A stretch of 10,651 nucleotides of DNA from an uncultured Eubacteriales bacterium (GCA_902475455.1 CABRZO010000081.1:1-10651), one strand, 5' to 3'; positions 1-7,686 are shown, numbered from the stretch's first letter. Notes: generated by a model from the sequence alone, not told the origin. Numbers and translations are program-made.

Positions 1-1362
1 GACCTGGGCCAGCACATTGTGGTCCAGGGAGGCACCTTCCTCAACGACGCGGTGCTCCGGGCCTTTGAGCAGGAGCTGGGCCGCGACGTCACCCGGCCCA
101 CCATCGCCGGCATCATGGGGGCCTTCGGCGCCGCCCTGGCCGCCAAGGAGCTGGCCCTGGAGAAGTCCGCCATCCTGTCGCCGGAAGAGCTGAAGACCTT
201 CCAGCACACCGCCAAGCCCATCACCTGCAACGGCTGCACCAACCACTGCTCCCTGACCATCAACCAGTTTGACGGGGGCCGCCGCTTTATTTCCGGCAAC
301 CGGTGTTCCAAGCCCCTGGGGGGCAAGAAGGAGCAGATGCCGGACCTCATGAAGTACAAGTATGACAAGCTCCGCTCCCTCCAGGGCAAGGGTCAGGGCA
401 ACGGCGTCCGGGGCAAGATGGGCATTCCCTTCGGCCTCAACATGTACGAGAACCTGCCCTTCTGGTTCGAGTTCTTTACCCGCCTGAACTTTGAGGTGGT
501 GCTGTCCCCGGAGTCCAGCCGCCAGCTCTACATCAAGGGCCAGCGCACCATTCCCTCGGACACCGTGTGCTATCCCGCCAAGCTGCTCCACGGCCATGTG
601 CTCAGCCTCATTGAGCAGGGGGTGGACGCCATCTTCTATCCCTGCATGAGCTACAACTTTGACGAGGGCACCAGCGATAACAACTACAACTGCCCGGTGG
701 TGGCCTACTATCCCGACCTGATCGCCGCCAACATCCCGGCCCTGAAGGACGTGCGCTACCTCCACGAGTACTTTGGCCTGCACCGGCCCCGGGACTTTGA
801 GAAGCGGGCCGCTGAGTACTTCCACCAGCAGTTTGACATCCCCAAAAAGGAGACCATCGCCGCCGCCCGGGCCGCCTACGACGCCTACCACGCCTATGTG
901 GAGGACATCCGCAAGACCGGCCAGGAGTACATTGACTTCGCCCGGAAAAACGGCTTGCCCATTATGGTGGTGGCGGGCCGGCCCTACCACATGGACCCGG
1001 AGATCAACCACGGCATCAACGACCTGATCACCGGCTTCCGCTTTGTCCTGATCACCGAGGACAGCGTGGCCTGGCACATGGATAAACAGCCCCGGAAGGT
1101 GCTCAACCAGTGGACCTATCACTCCCGGATGTACAACGCTGCCCGGTATGTCTGCACCCAGGAGGATATGGAACTTATCCAGCTGGTGAGCTTCGGCTGC
1201 GGCGTGGACGCCATCACCGGCGACGAGATGCGCTCCATCCTGGAGGATTGCGGCAAGCTCTACACCCAGTTGAAGATTGACGACATCTCCAACCTGGGGG
1301 CCGTCCGGATTCGGATCCGGTCCCTGATCGCCGCCATCGAGGCCCGGAAGAAACAGCACTGA
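1..1362 (+). CDS. 2-hydroxyacyl-CoA dehydratase activator, C-terminal part (ASKHA end + Cys-rich linker + DUF2229), 5'-truncated
   Basis: The reading frame is open from base 1 (D-L-G-Q-H-I-V-V-Q-G-G-T-F-L-N-D), so the true start lies upstream and 453 residues are visible. The first ~50 residues match the end of a BcrAD/BadFG ASKHA ATPase domain (VVQGGTFLNDAVLRAFE, GAFGAALAAKE). Counting from the GTG at 19, a Cys-rich linker follows (C70, C73, C77, C96; CxxCxxxC), then a DUF2229-like domain with IPFGLNMYENLPFWFEFF, SDTVCYPAKLLHGH (C184), FYPCMSYN (C209), VAGRPYHMDPEINHGI and LVSFGCGVDAIT (C394). Members of this family couple ATP hydrolysis to one-electron transfer through [4Fe-4S] clusters to activate acyl-CoA dehydratases; the exact client of this large subgroup is not established. 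A 36-base gap leads to the HgdB-like gene, surely the same transcript. The GTG at 19 is internal, not a start. Confidence 0.87.
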   Translation, partial: DLGQHIVVQGGTFLNDAVLRAFEQELGRDVTRPTIAGIMGAFGAALAAKELALEKSAILSPEELKTFQHTAKPITCNGCTNHCSLTINQFDGGRRFISGNRCSKPLGGKKEQMPDLMKYKYDKLRSLQGKGQGNGVRGKMGIPFGLNMYENLPFWFEFFTRLNFEVVLSPESSRQLYIKGQRTIPSDTVCYPAKLLHGHVLSLIEQGVDAIFYPCMSYNFDEGTSDNNYNCPVVAYYPDLIAANIPALKDVRYLHEYFGLHRPRDFEKRAAEYFHQQFDIPKKETIAAARAAYDAYHAYVEDIRKTGQEYIDFARKNGLPIMVVAGRPYHMDPEINHGINDLITGFRFVLITEDSVAWHMDKQPRKVLNQWTYHSRMYNAARYVCTQEDMELIQLVSFGCGVDAITGDEMRSILEDCGKLYTQLKIDDISNLGAVRIRIRSLIAAIEARKKQH

Positions 1363-1398
1363 ACCTTCCACAATCCAACCGTAAAGGATAAATGATCT

Positions 1399-2697
<1,299 letters not shown>

Positions 2698-2722
2698 GGG
2701 TTGCCCAAGTTTTAACAATTTT

Positions 2723-2756
2723 AGCCGCAAGCCTTTGGAAGAAGGCTTGCGGCTTT
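2723..2756 (+). terminator. Rho-independent-like terminator after the dehydratase gene
   Basis: A perfect 13-bp stem (2723-2735 with 2742-2754, core GCCGCAAGCC/GGCTTGCGGC) closes a 6-base loop and is followed by TTTGCCTTTC. The U-tract is interrupted, so termination may be partial. It sits 26 bases after the stop codon and would end the activator/dehydratase transcript. Confidence 0.7.
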
Positions 2757-2775
2757 GCCTTTCAGGCATTATAAT
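2747..2775 (+). promoter_or_regulatory. Probable icd promoter, overlapping the terminator stem
   Basis: A perfect -10 box TATAAT lies at 2770-2775. Exactly 17 bases upstream is TTGCGG (2747-2752), a weak -35 that keeps only the TTG. The predicted start point near 2782 leaves a leader of about 25 bases before the icd ATG. The -35 lies inside the 3' arm of the preceding terminator hairpin. Confidence rests on the -10 and the spacing. Confidence 0.5.
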
Positions 2776-2806
2776 AGGAACAACTGATAGAAAGCAGGTG
2801 TTACCC

Positions 2807-4009
2807 ATGCCCCGTATTCAAATGATTACCCCCCTGGTGGAGATGGACGGCGACGAGATGACCCGGGTCCTCTGGCAGATCATCAAGGACGAGCTGATTC
2901 TCCCCTTCGTGGACCTGAAGACCGAATATTATGACCTGGGCCTCAAGCACCGGGACGAGACCGGCGACCAGGTGACCGTGGACTCCGCCAACGCCACCAA
3001 GAAGTACGGCGTGGCCGTCAAGTGCGCCACCATCACCCCCAACGCCCAGCGGGTGGAGGAGTACAACCTCTCCAAGATGTGGCCCTCCCCCAACGGCACC
3101 ATCCGGGCCATGCTGGACGGCACCGTGTTCCGGGCCCCCATCGTGGTCAAGGGCATTGAGCCCTGCGTCAAGAACTGGAAGAAGCCCATCACCCTGGCCC
3201 GTCACGCCTACGGCGACGTGTACAAGAACACCGAGATGGTGATTCCCGGCCCCGGCAAGGTGGAGCTGGTCTACACCGCCGAGGACGGCACCGAGACCCG
3301 GGCTCTGGTCCACCAGTTCCAGGGCCCCGGCATCGCCCAGGGTATGCACAACCTGAACTCCTCCATTGAGAGCTTTGCCCGCTCCTGCTTTGAGTACGCC
3401 CTGAGCACCAAGCAGGATCTGTGGTTTGCCACCAAGGACACCATCTCCAAGAAATACGACCATACCTTCAAGGACATCTTCGCTGAGATCTACGAGGCGG
3501 AGTATCAGCAGAAGTTTGACGAGGCCGGCATCACCTACTTCTACACCCTCATCGACGACGCGGTGGCCCGGGTGATGAAGGCTGAGGGCGGCTTTATCTG
3601 GGCCTGCAAGAACTACGACGGCGACGTGATGAGCGACATGGTGTCCTCCGCCTTCGGCTCCCTGGCCATGATGACCAGCGTGCTGGTCTCCCCCCACGGC
3701 TACTTCGAGTACGAGGCTGCCCACGGCACCGTCCAGCGCCACTACTACAAGCACCTGAAGGGCGAGGAGACCTCCACCAACTCGGTGGCCACCATCTTCG
3801 CCTGGACCGGCGCACTGCGCAAGCGGGGCGAGCTGGACAACCTGCCGGATCTGATGGCTTTCGCCGACAAGTTGGAGCAGGCCACCCTGGACACCATTGC
3901 CTCCGGCAAGATGACCAAGGATCTGGCCCTGATCACCTCCCTGGAGGATGTGACCGTGCTGAACAGCCGGGACTTTATCCTGGCCATTCGGGAAAAGCTG
4001 GAACAGTAA
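2807..4009 (+). CDS. icd: NADP-dependent isocitrate dehydrogenase, type II (eukaryotic-like)
   Basis: A 400-residue cytosolic enzyme that oxidatively decarboxylates isocitrate to 2-oxoglutarate with NADP+, supplying glutamate precursor and NADPH. It matches the eukaryotic IDH1/IDH2-type subfamily almost motif for motif: SPNGTIR (R100), DGTVFRAPI (R109), ARHAYGD-Y (R132, Y139), ATKDTISKKYD (catalytic Lys K210), KDIFAEIYE, LIDDAVA (D250), GGFIWACKNYDGDVMSD (metal-binding D273, D277), EAAHGTVQRHY and GEETSTNSVATIFAWT. Length equals the usual ~400-410, so it is complete. The start is the ATG at 2807 (MPRIQM), with AGGTG six bases upstream. A longer in-frame reading back to 2735 would run through the terminator and promoter and is rejected. 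It is monocistronic, between its own promoter and a strong terminator. In fermentative Clostridia it likely works in the oxidative half of an incomplete TCA cycle for glutamate supply. Confidence 0.97.
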   Translation: MPRIQMITPLVEMDGDEMTRVLWQIIKDELILPFVDLKTEYYDLGLKHRDETGDQVTVDSANATKKYGVAVKCATITPNAQRVEEYNLSKMWPSPNGTIRAMLDGTVFRAPIVVKGIEPCVKNWKKPITLARHAYGDVYKNTEMVIPGPGKVELVYTAEDGTETRALVHQFQGPGIAQGMHNLNSSIESFARSCFEYALSTKQDLWFATKDTISKKYDHTFKDIFAEIYEAEYQQKFDEAGITYFYTLIDDAVARVMKAEGGFIWACKNYDGDVMSDMVSSAFGSLAMMTSVLVSPHGYFEYEAAHGTVQRHYYKHLKGEETSTNSVATIFAWTGALRKRGELDNLPDLMAFADKLEQATLDTIASGKMTKDLALITSLEDVTVLNSRDFILAIREKLEQ

Positions 4010-4016
4010 ATACCAC

Positions 4017-4049
4017 AAAACGCCCCGGACAAAAGTCCGGGGCGTTTTT
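4017..4049. terminator. Bidirectional intrinsic terminator between icd and the AEC permease gene
   Basis: A perfect 10-bp stem CGCCCCGGAC/GTCCGGGGCG (4021-4030, 4035-4044) has an AAAA loop and is followed by TTTTT. AAAA precedes the 5' arm, so the minus-strand reading also ends in a U-tract. It lies 8 bases after the icd stop and 18 bases beyond the stop of the convergent permease gene, so it can serve both. Confidence 0.93.
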
Positions 4050-4066
4050 CGTTCTCGCCGCAGCGG

Positions 4067-5011
4067 TCAACGCATCAAAAAGACCATCAGCAATGGAATG
4101 GTGACCATGCTGAACAAGGTAGTCAAAAAGACCCCCTGCAAAACAGACTCCTCATCGGAACCATATTCATGGGCCAGCATGGGCAGCACCGCCGCCGCCG
4201 GCATGGCGTGGACCACCACCGCCACCCCCAGAATGACCATATCCGCCACAAAGGGGCGCAATATGGCCCAGACCACCAGGGGAAACAGGATCAGCCGAAA
4301 CAGGGTGACCACATAGATCCGCCAGGACCCCAGAATGGCACGCAGGGGCAATTTGGCAATGGCAATGCCAATCACCAGCAGCGAGGCCGGGGTGGTGATG
4401 CCCCCTATCAGGTCGATGAGCTGGATGACCGCCTCCGGCGGCTCCAACCGGAAGATAGTCAGCCCGATGGCCACCAATCCGGCGATCAGGCAGGGGTTGA
4501 CCACGTCCGCCGGCCTGATCCGGCGCCGCCGGACGGATTCAGAGTAGTGCCGGCTGTCCAGCATCATCAGATAGACCCCTGGGATGTACAGGAAGGGGTA
4601 AAAGGGCAGGCTGAAAATGGAGAGATAGAGCAGCGCCTGCTCCCCGAACAGAGCGCTTACCACCGGAAGCCCCATGAACAGGCAGTTGGAAAACACCAGC
4701 ATGGTCACATAGGCCCCCCGGCTGCCCGGCCCCACCCGCAGCAGCCGGGTCAGCCCCAGGGAGAGCGCCATCAGCACTCCATAGCACAAAAACCCCAGCC
4801 CCAGCAGCCGCAGCACCGTCCCCACGTCGGGGATATCGTCATTGACCAGGGCGCTGTACACAATGGAACAGGGGGCGGTGACAAACAGCACCACCCGGGT
4901 CAGCACCGTCTGGGTCTCCTGGGGGAACACCCGCCACCGGTGGCAGCAATAGCCCACCAACAGCACCGCAAACAGCTCCAGCATCGCAGAAAACATAGCC
5001 TGTATACTCAT
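4067..5011 (-). CDS. AEC (auxin efflux carrier) family permease
   Basis: A 314-residue integral membrane protein of the Mem_trans/AEC family, which in bacteria moves small organic acids such as malate, malonate or lactate. Hydrophobic segments alternate along the whole length (about 10), in two halves. The first half carries the family motif FSNCLFMGLPV (108-117), the second GGITTPASLLVIGIAIA (203-219). A basic loop (RRRR, 161-164) divides the halves and is probably cytoplasmic. The start is the ATG at 5009-5011 (MSIQAMF): GGGAGAG lies about 8 bases upstream, whereas the ATG two codons earlier is too close to it and a further upstream GTG lacks support. It follows gntR in the same direction, 457 bases downstream, and converges on icd. 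Substrate is unknown; linkage to the GntR regulator and the sugar-acid operon suggests a small carboxylate. Confidence 0.88.
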   Translation of the reverse strand: MSIQAMFSAMLELFAVLLVGYCCHRWRVFPQETQTVLTRVVLFVTAPCSIVYSALVNDDIPDVGTVLRLLGLGFLCYGVLMALSLGLTRLLRVGPGSRGAYVTMLVFSNCLFMGLPVVSALFGEQALLYLSIFSLPFYPFLYIPGVYLMMLDSRHYSESVRRRRIRPADVVNPCLIAGLVAIGLTIFRLEPPEAVIQLIDLIGGITTPASLLVIGIAIAKLPLRAILGSWRIYVVTLFRLILFPLVVWAILRPFVADMVILGVAVVVHAMPAAAVLPMLAHEYGSDEESVLQGVFLTTLFSMVTIPLLMVFLMR

Positions 5012-5166
5012 GATCATCTCTCCCGTTCGCAGCCTTCCTCCCACGTCCTCACCTCGGCGCCGGGGGGAGCAGTCCCCGCCAATGCGGAACCGCCCCGCCG
5101 CCCCTCTCCCTCCGGAGGCGGCGGCTCTGTCCCGGGGGGAGGGCTTTCCCGGCCTTATTGCCCTAA

Positions 5167-5210
5167 TTGGAAAACCGCGCTCCGCAGGGAGCGGAACGCG
5201 GCTTTTCCAA
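5167..5210. repeat. 44-base near-perfect inverted repeat
   Basis: TTGGAAAA (5167-5174) pairs with TTTTCCAA (5203-5210), CCGCG (5175-5179) with CGCGG (5197-5201) and TCCGC (5181-5185) with GCGGA (5191-5195), around an AGGGA loop. There is one mismatch (5180/5196) and one bulged base (5202). The GC core flanked by A4 and T4 could act as a terminator in either direction, including for gntR transcripts on the minus strand. Alternatively it is the end structure of a small non-coding element. Confidence 0.7.
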
Positions 5211-5296
5211 TGAAAAAGGAGGAGAAAAAAGAAAAGAAGATGACTGATTTGACTGCCCCCGTCGGGGCAAAGGGCGTTCTTTCCGTCCCGCCCTCC

Positions 5297-5325
5297 GCCG
5301 CCTTTGACCCAAAGCCAAAGGCGGC
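5297..5325. repeat. 10-bp perfect hairpin
   Basis: GCCGCCTTTG (5297-5306) and CAAAGGCGGC (5316-5325) form a perfect stem around a 9-base loop. It is followed on the + strand by AAAAGG and three GGGAT units, with no U-tract. It is one of the hairpins of the intergenic island. Confidence 0.65.
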
Positions 5326-5332
5326 AAAAGGT

Positions 5333-5347
5333 GGGATGGGATGGGAT
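5333..5347 (+). repeat. Three tandem GGGAT units
   Basis: GGGAT is repeated three times without mismatch directly after the hairpin at 5297-5325. A short tract like this could vary in copy number between strains by slippage. Confidence 0.7.
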
Positions 5348-5468
5348 AGTACGCCAAAAAAGAGGGTAAGCGTGTTCAGGCGATCCTTCGCCCCCAGAGG
5401 GCGCAGATCTGGTTTCAGTGAAAACATCCCCCCGGAGCGGTCAGGCTCCGGCAGCGGTCAAACTACCG

Positions 5469-6197
5469 TCACTGGGCGGAAACGGAGAAGTCTCCGGTCT
5501 CAATCAGATTCAAAAAATGCTGGCGGGTGGTGTTCATGTGCTCCTTCATGGTGACAATGGCCCGGTGCTCATCTCTGGCCTCAATGGCCTCCACCAGCTT
5601 GCGGTGATACGGGATGCCGATATTCATGCCCAGGCTGCGCACCGTATGGAGCATGGCGCTGCCCAGAATATCCCCTAAAATCTCGTAAGTGGCCACAATC
5701 AGGGAGTTGCCGGTGCTCTTGGCAATGGTCATGTGGAAGGCCAGGTCATTGTCGGCAAAGCTTTGGGGGGTTCGGTTGGCCTCGTCCTCCATCTGCTGAG
5801 CCAGCAGACGCTTCAGCTCCAAAATATCCTGCTCCGAAGCCCTTTGGGCGGCAAGCCCCGCTGTCTCCACCTCCACGGCGCAGCGGAAGTCCAGCACCTC
5901 CTCGGTGCTGTGGTGCTGCAAATAGGCACTGGGGATCAGCGCGGTTTTGACCTGGGTGCCCACATCCACTTCCCGGACGAATGAGCCCTCTCCCAGCCGG
6001 GTCTCAATGAGCCCCAGCACCGCCAGCTTCTGTAACGCTTGCCGGATGGTCACCCGGCTGACGCAAAAAATGGAGCCCAATTCCGTCTCCGACGGCAGCT
6101 TTTCCCCAGGAACCCATTTTCTGTCCAGTATCTGCAGCTTCATTTGTTCGAAAACCTGCTCGCTGATACTTTCCCGTTTAATTGGATTCAAAGGCAT
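5469..6197 (-). CDS. GntR-family transcriptional regulator, FadR subfamily (FCD domain)
   Basis: A 242-residue regulator. The N-terminal winged helix-turn-helix spans about residues 12-76 (PGEKLPSETELG, VSRVTIRQALQKLAVLGLIETRLGEGSFV). The all-helical FCD effector domain covers about 95-232. Likely metal/ligand residues are D151 and H155 (DLAFH), H198 (YHRKL) and H220 (KEHMNTTRQHF), the usual Asp/His set of FCD proteins that sense carboxylates or sugar acids. The start is the ATG at 6195-6197 with GGAG seven bases upstream. It diverges from the garR-kinase-PPC-lactonase operon and lies upstream of the AEC permease on the same strand. It most likely represses that operon and itself, with the pathway acid as inducer, because a GntR-type operator lies at both start points. 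The effector cannot be deduced from sequence. Confidence 0.94.
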   Translation of the reverse strand: MPLNPIKRESISEQVFEQMKLQILDRKWVPGEKLPSETELGSIFCVSRVTIRQALQKLAVLGLIETRLGEGSFVREVDVGTQVKTALIPSAYLQHHSTEEVLDFRCAVEVETAGLAAQRASEQDILELKRLLAQQMEDEANRTPQSFADNDLAFHMTIAKSTGNSLIVATYEILGDILGSAMLHTVRSLGMNIGIPYHRKLVEAIEARDEHRAIVTMKEHMNTTRQHFLNLIETGDFSVSAQ

Positions 6198-6287
6198 AAC
6201 ATCACTCCGTTGCGCCGGCCTTTACCGGATACGCCAGGGAAAACGCCCTCTGCCGCCCCGGGCCTTTTTGGCTCAGTTTTGCGTTTC

Positions 6288-6302
6288 ATGGTAGCGTTTT
6301 CA
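6288..6302. promoter_or_regulatory. cre-like (CcpA) site in the gntR leader
   Basis: ATGGTAGCGTTTTCA fits the Gram-positive catabolite-responsive consensus WTGNAARCGNWWWCA at 14 of 15 positions. The other strand (TGAAAACGCTACCA) also fits well. It lies about 20-35 bases downstream of the predicted gntR start point, where bound CcpA would block elongation. This suggests glucose repression of gntR and perhaps of the permease. No CcpA gene is visible here, so this rests on the motif alone. Confidence 0.45.
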
Positions 6303-6318
6303 TTCGTATGATGCCTGG

Positions 6319-6329
6319 CTGTATTACAA
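6319..6329 (-). promoter_or_regulatory. Putative GntR operator at the gntR start point
   Basis: On the minus strand this reads TTGTAATACAG, matching the GntR-family pattern TNGTNNNACNA except for the final G. It touches the -10 box of the gntR promoter and spans the predicted start point. Its near twin lies at the start point of the divergent operon, supporting autoregulation. Confidence 0.5.
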
Positions 6330-6357
6330 TCATATAGTATTTTCTGGCGTAGGTCAA
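6329..6357 (-). promoter_or_regulatory. gntR promoter (sigma-A type)
   Basis: On the minus strand TTGACC (6357-6352) and TATGAT (6334-6329) are separated by exactly 17 bases, each matching consensus at 5 of 6 positions. Transcription would begin near 6322, giving a leader of about 125 bases that contains the cre-like site. Confidence 0.75.
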
Positions 6358-6361
6358 GCGT

Positions 6362-6383
6362 AAATGTGATTTTTTTCACAAAT
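6362..6383. promoter_or_regulatory. TGTGA-N6-TCACA palindrome (Crp/Fnr-type site candidate)
   Basis: TGTGA (6365-6369) and TCACA (6376-6380) lie six bases apart, with AAA before and AAT after, as in Crp-class sites. The centre is about 50 bases upstream of the predicted gntR start point. The spacer is all T, so chance in an AT-rich stretch is possible. Confidence 0.35.
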
Positions 6384-6659
6384 CTTCTCTTTATATCCAA
6401 AAAACGGCAACGGCCTCCCCCAGGCAAACCGTCAATCCGGGTGCCCTCGGGTCCCCGCCCGGAGGGCAAAAGGACTGGCTATAAGGCGCTTGCTCTGTCG
6501 ACGGCCACACCCATTCCCCGACTTTGCCTCACCCCAATTTGGAAGGAAATTCCTCACCAAATCAGCAAGAAATCCTTTCTTTTTCCTTTGAACCTGGGTT
6601 TTCTGTCATTTTGCAGCAATCTATAACGGAAATTTATGAACGGAATAAGTTCTGCCTAT
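6384..6659. other. Non-coding stretch of the divergent intergenic region
   Basis: No gene with a ribosome binding site or recognisable product is seen. A GC-rich hairpin lies at 6443-6467 (GCCCTC/GAGGGC), and a 26-base imperfect palindrome at 6537-6562 (ATTTGG outer, AGGAA/TTCCT inner arms). From about 6560 the sequence turns AT-rich towards the operon promoter. The extra length could hold additional regulator sites or a small RNA, but nothing decides this. Confidence 0.4.
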
Positions 6660-6688
6660 TTTACAATGGGTTTTCCTGGTGCTATGAT
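6660..6688 (+). promoter_or_regulatory. Promoter of the garR-kinase-PPC-lactonase operon
   Basis: TTTACA (6660-6665) and TATGAT (6683-6688) are 17 bases apart, each 5 of 6 to consensus. Transcription would begin near 6695, about 90 bases before the garR ATG. The -10 hexamer is identical to that of the divergent gntR promoter. Confidence 0.75.
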
Positions 6689-6692
6689 AAAT

Positions 6693-6703
6693 TCGTCATA
6701 CAG
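6693..6703 (+). promoter_or_regulatory. Putative GntR operator at the operon start point
   Basis: TCGTCATACAG shares 9 of 11 bases with the site at the gntR start (TTGTAATACAG) and fits TNGTNNNACNA with the same final-G deviation. It covers the predicted start point, so a bound repressor would block initiation. Confidence 0.5.
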
Positions 6704-6714
6704 GTATACTACCT
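6702..6714. promoter_or_regulatory. Perfect inverted repeat AGGTA-TAC-TACCT downstream of the operon start
   Basis: Arms at 6702-6706 and 6710-6714 flank a 3-base centre, about +8 to +20 of the predicted transcript, overlapping the end of the GntR-type site. It may be an extra or alternative operator, or part of one composite site. Confidence 0.4.
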
Positions 6715-6785
6715 CCATGAATAACAACCCGGTCATTTCCGGTACTCTGTCAAACAAAACATTCATATCAGAAAGGATGAGCAAT

Positions 6786-7685
6786 ATGGAACGCATCGGT
6801 TTTATCGGCCTAGGTATCATGGGCGCCCCCATGGCGGAAAATTTGTTAAAGGCGGGGGTATCTCTGGCGGTCTACGACCTGAACCCCGCCGCCGTGGCAC
6901 GGCTGACCGGCCAGGGGGCCCAGTCCATGACCCCCTCCGAGCTGGGGGAGAGCTGTGATATTATCTTTACCATCCTGCCCAACGGGGGCATCGTGGACTC
7001 GGTGCTGTTCGGCAACGGGGTGGCCGATGCCATGGCCCCTGGCAGCCTGGTGGTGGACATGAGCTCCGTCACCCCGGAAGAGTCCCGCTCCTTCCATCAG
7101 CGGCTGGCCCAGAAGGGCATTGGCTTCCTGGACGCCCCGGTCAGCGGCGGTGAGCCCAAGGCCATTGACGGCACCCTGGCCTTTATGGTGGGGGGCGAGC
7201 AGCAGCAGTTCCAGCGGGCAGAGCCCTTCTTCCGGGCCATGGGGTCCTCCTGGCTGCTGGTGGGCGGCCCCGGCTGCGGCAGCATTACCAAGCTTTCCAA
7301 CCAGGTCATTGTCAACCTGACCATCGCCGCCGTCTCCGAGGCCCTGGTGCTGGCCACCAAGGCCGGCGCCGATCCGGAAAAGGTGTTCCTGGCCATCCGG
7401 GGCGGCCTGGCGGGCAGCCAGGTGCTGGAGGCCAAGGCCCCCATGATGATCGCCCGCAACGTCACCCCCGGCGGCAAAATTTCCATCAACCTCAAGGACA
7501 TCAAAAACGTCATGTCCTCCGCCCACGCCATGGATGTGCCTCTGCCCATGACCGCCCAGCTGCTGGAGATCATGCAGTCTCTGAAGGTGAACGGCCACCT
7601 GGAGGAAGATCACTCCGCCATTGTCCGCTATTTCGAGGCGCTGGCCGGTGTGGAAGTCCGGGCCGGCGGCCAGGGAGGTGTCTGA
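6786..7685 (+). CDS. garR: 2-hydroxy-3-oxopropionate (tartronate semialdehyde) reductase, GarR-like
   Basis: A 299-residue beta-hydroxyacid dehydrogenase. The N-terminal Rossmann domain opens with RIGFIGLGIMG (GLGIMG, 8-13); D31 after the second strand (VYDLNP), without a following Arg, suggests NADH use. Substrate and catalytic motifs are DAPVSGGEPKAIDGTL (116-131), GSITKLSNQVIV (catalytic K169, N172), SEALVLATKAG, AIRGGLAGSQVLEAKAPM (203-220), IKD (K240 region) and the C-terminal DHSAIVRYFEALAGVEV. These agree with Escherichia coli GarR far better than with L-threonate dehydrogenase LtnD (YgbJ). The reaction would be tartronate semialdehyde to D-glycerate. The start is the ATG at 6786, nine bases after GAAAGG; the ATG at 6777 overlaps that site and the ATG at 6636 precedes the promoter. 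It is the first gene of the operon, one base before the kinase gene. Related 3- or 4-carbon substrates remain possible. Confidence 0.9.
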   Translation: MERIGFIGLGIMGAPMAENLLKAGVSLAVYDLNPAAVARLTGQGAQSMTPSELGESCDIIFTILPNGGIVDSVLFGNGVADAMAPGSLVVDMSSVTPEESRSFHQRLAQKGIGFLDAPVSGGEPKAIDGTLAFMVGGEQQQFQRAEPFFRAMGSSWLLVGGPGCGSITKLSNQVIVNLTIAAVSEALVLATKAGADPEKVFLAIRGGLAGSQVLEAKAPMMIARNVTPGGKISINLKDIKNVMSSAHAMDVPLPMTAQLLEIMQSLKVNGHLEEDHSAIVRYFEALAGVEVRAGGQGGV

Positions 7686-7686
7686 T

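Larger units (their letters stand above)
5040..5468. repeat. Hairpin-rich intergenic region, possible dispersed repeat element
   Basis: No convincing gene is seen between the permease start and gntR. Instead there are at least five hairpins: 5095-5102 with 5117-5124; a 44-base near-palindrome at 5167-5210; 5254-5259 with 5264-5269 (TGCCCC/GGGGCA); 5297-5306 with 5316-5325 (GCCGCCTTTG/CAAAGGCGGC); and 5432-5438 with 5445-5451 (CCGGAGC/GCTCCGG). Three tandem GGGAT units sit at 5333-5347 and a purine-rich tract (AAAAAGGAGGAGAAAAAAGA) at 5213-5232. I see no clear sigma-A promoter for the permease here, so it may depend on read-through from gntR. Calling it a repeat family is inference from its structure. 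Confidence 0.5.

Noticed and set aside
2735..2806. Upstream extension of icd
   Set aside because: It overlaps the terminator hairpin and the -10 box; the family N-terminus begins at the ATG at 2807.
2801..4018. 405-codon minus-strand frame across icd
   Set aside because: Antisense shadow of a certain isocitrate dehydrogenase gene.
5240..5554. ATG after a purine-rich AAGGAGGAG tract, opening a ~104-codon frame (MTDLTAPVGAKG...)
   Set aside because: The composition is repeat-like, the frame runs through the hairpins and into the 3' end of gntR on the other strand, and it resembles no known family. The ribosome-site-like tract is further from the ATG than usual. It is more likely a chance frame in a non-coding element.
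4169..5554. 461-codon + strand frame across the permease gene
   Set aside because: Q/H/P/G-rich, no family motifs, opposite a clear AEC membrane protein.
6636..6785. N-terminal extension of garR from the ATG at 6636
   Set aside because: It would put the promoter and operator inside the gene and add ~50 residues absent from the family; the ATG at 6786 has the ribosome binding site and the Rossmann start.
6786..7685. L-threonate dehydrogenase (LtnD) as the name for the reductase beside the kinase
   Set aside because: The context (a DUF1537 kinase) would suggest it, but long conserved blocks match GarR, not LtnD.
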